From contig QNDP01000082.1 in NCBI GenBank assembly GCA_003645975.1, positions 1-6,443 of the forward strand: 6,443 nucleotides of DNA, written 5' to 3'. Origin of the DNA: Candidatus Hydrothermota bacterium. Its GTDB lineage: Bacteria; Hydrothermota; Hydrothermia; B15-G9. Below are positions 6,387 through 6,443 of the stretch, piece after piece; position 1 is the first letter of the stretch; each line of letters opens with the position of its first letter. Both the position numbers and the translations under genes were made by a program. The notes below the pieces were generated by a model. The model was not told the DNA's origin. It saw only the letters and a list, made by a program, of their open reading frames with translations, and searched no databases.

Positions 6387-6443
6387 TCACAATTCCATCT
6401 CCTCGACCATCCGTTCCCAAATCTTTTTGATCGCCTCACCAGC
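6387..6443 (-). CDS. Possible 3' end of a convergent gene, product unknown
   Basis: Read on the - strand from the window edge, the last 57 nt give AGEAIKKIWERMVEEMEL followed by TGA (6389-6387). The charged, amphipathic-helix composition looks like a genuine protein C terminus, and the + strand frames here are closed or poor. Only 18 codons are visible, so neither the family nor even the reality of the gene is certain. If real, it is convergent with atpB and marks the end of the + strand gene run. Confidence 0.4.
   Translation of the reverse strand, partial: AGEAIKKIWERMVEEMEL

Noticed and set aside
6377..6430. Short + strand frame starting at ATG 6377
   Set aside because: Only 17 codons, Pro/Ser-rich, and antisense to the better-looking - strand C terminus.

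Overview
The window reads as about 6 kb of ordinary chromosomal DNA from a diderm (outer-membrane) bacterium, with roughly balanced base composition and genes packed tightly on the + strand. An LptC lipoprotein implies lipopolysaccharide export and hence an outer membrane. The two large genes encode the A and B subunits of a rotary ATPase of the V/A type. They resemble the Thermus/archaeal branch (A has GPFGSGKT and SPPGGD motifs) rather than the usual bacterial F-type. A UbiA prenyltransferase of the archaeal ether-lipid kind next to lptC would fit a bacterium of the Fibrobacteres-Chlorobi-Bacteroidetes (FCB) superphylum or a related candidate phylum. That placement is inference from gene content, not a taxonomic result.

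Layout. Positions 14-2678 hold five closely packed + strand genes: a small three-helix membrane protein (LiaI/LiaF-type membrane region), a UbiA-family prenyltransferase, a YhhQ-type queuosine-precursor transporter, LptC, and a small conserved protein of unknown function. Four of the six junctions between confident genes are out-of-frame overlaps (16, 50, 41 and 32 nt), and most starts have a recognisable Shine-Dalgarno sequence, so translational coupling is likely. A stretch of about 160 nt (2679-2839) follows, with a doubtful 60-codon frame and an 8-bp inverted repeat. Then come atpA (2840-4681) and atpB (4650-6095), overlapping by 32 nt.

After atpB there are about 290 nt (6096-6386) with no convincing gene but several inverted repeats. 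The last 57 nt look like the 3' end of a convergent - strand gene. The ATPase unit therefore seems to end after B, with no subunit D directly downstream, where it is usually found.

Functionally this is mostly envelope and energy housekeeping: membrane lipid or quinone prenylation, import of a tRNA-modification precursor, lipopolysaccharide transport, and the catalytic A3B3 head of the ATPase. I see no mobile element, CRISPR array, tRNA, rRNA or defence system. The points most worth a second look are the archaeal-type prenyltransferase in a diderm, the isolated atpAB pair, the long overlaps, and the structured tail after atpB.
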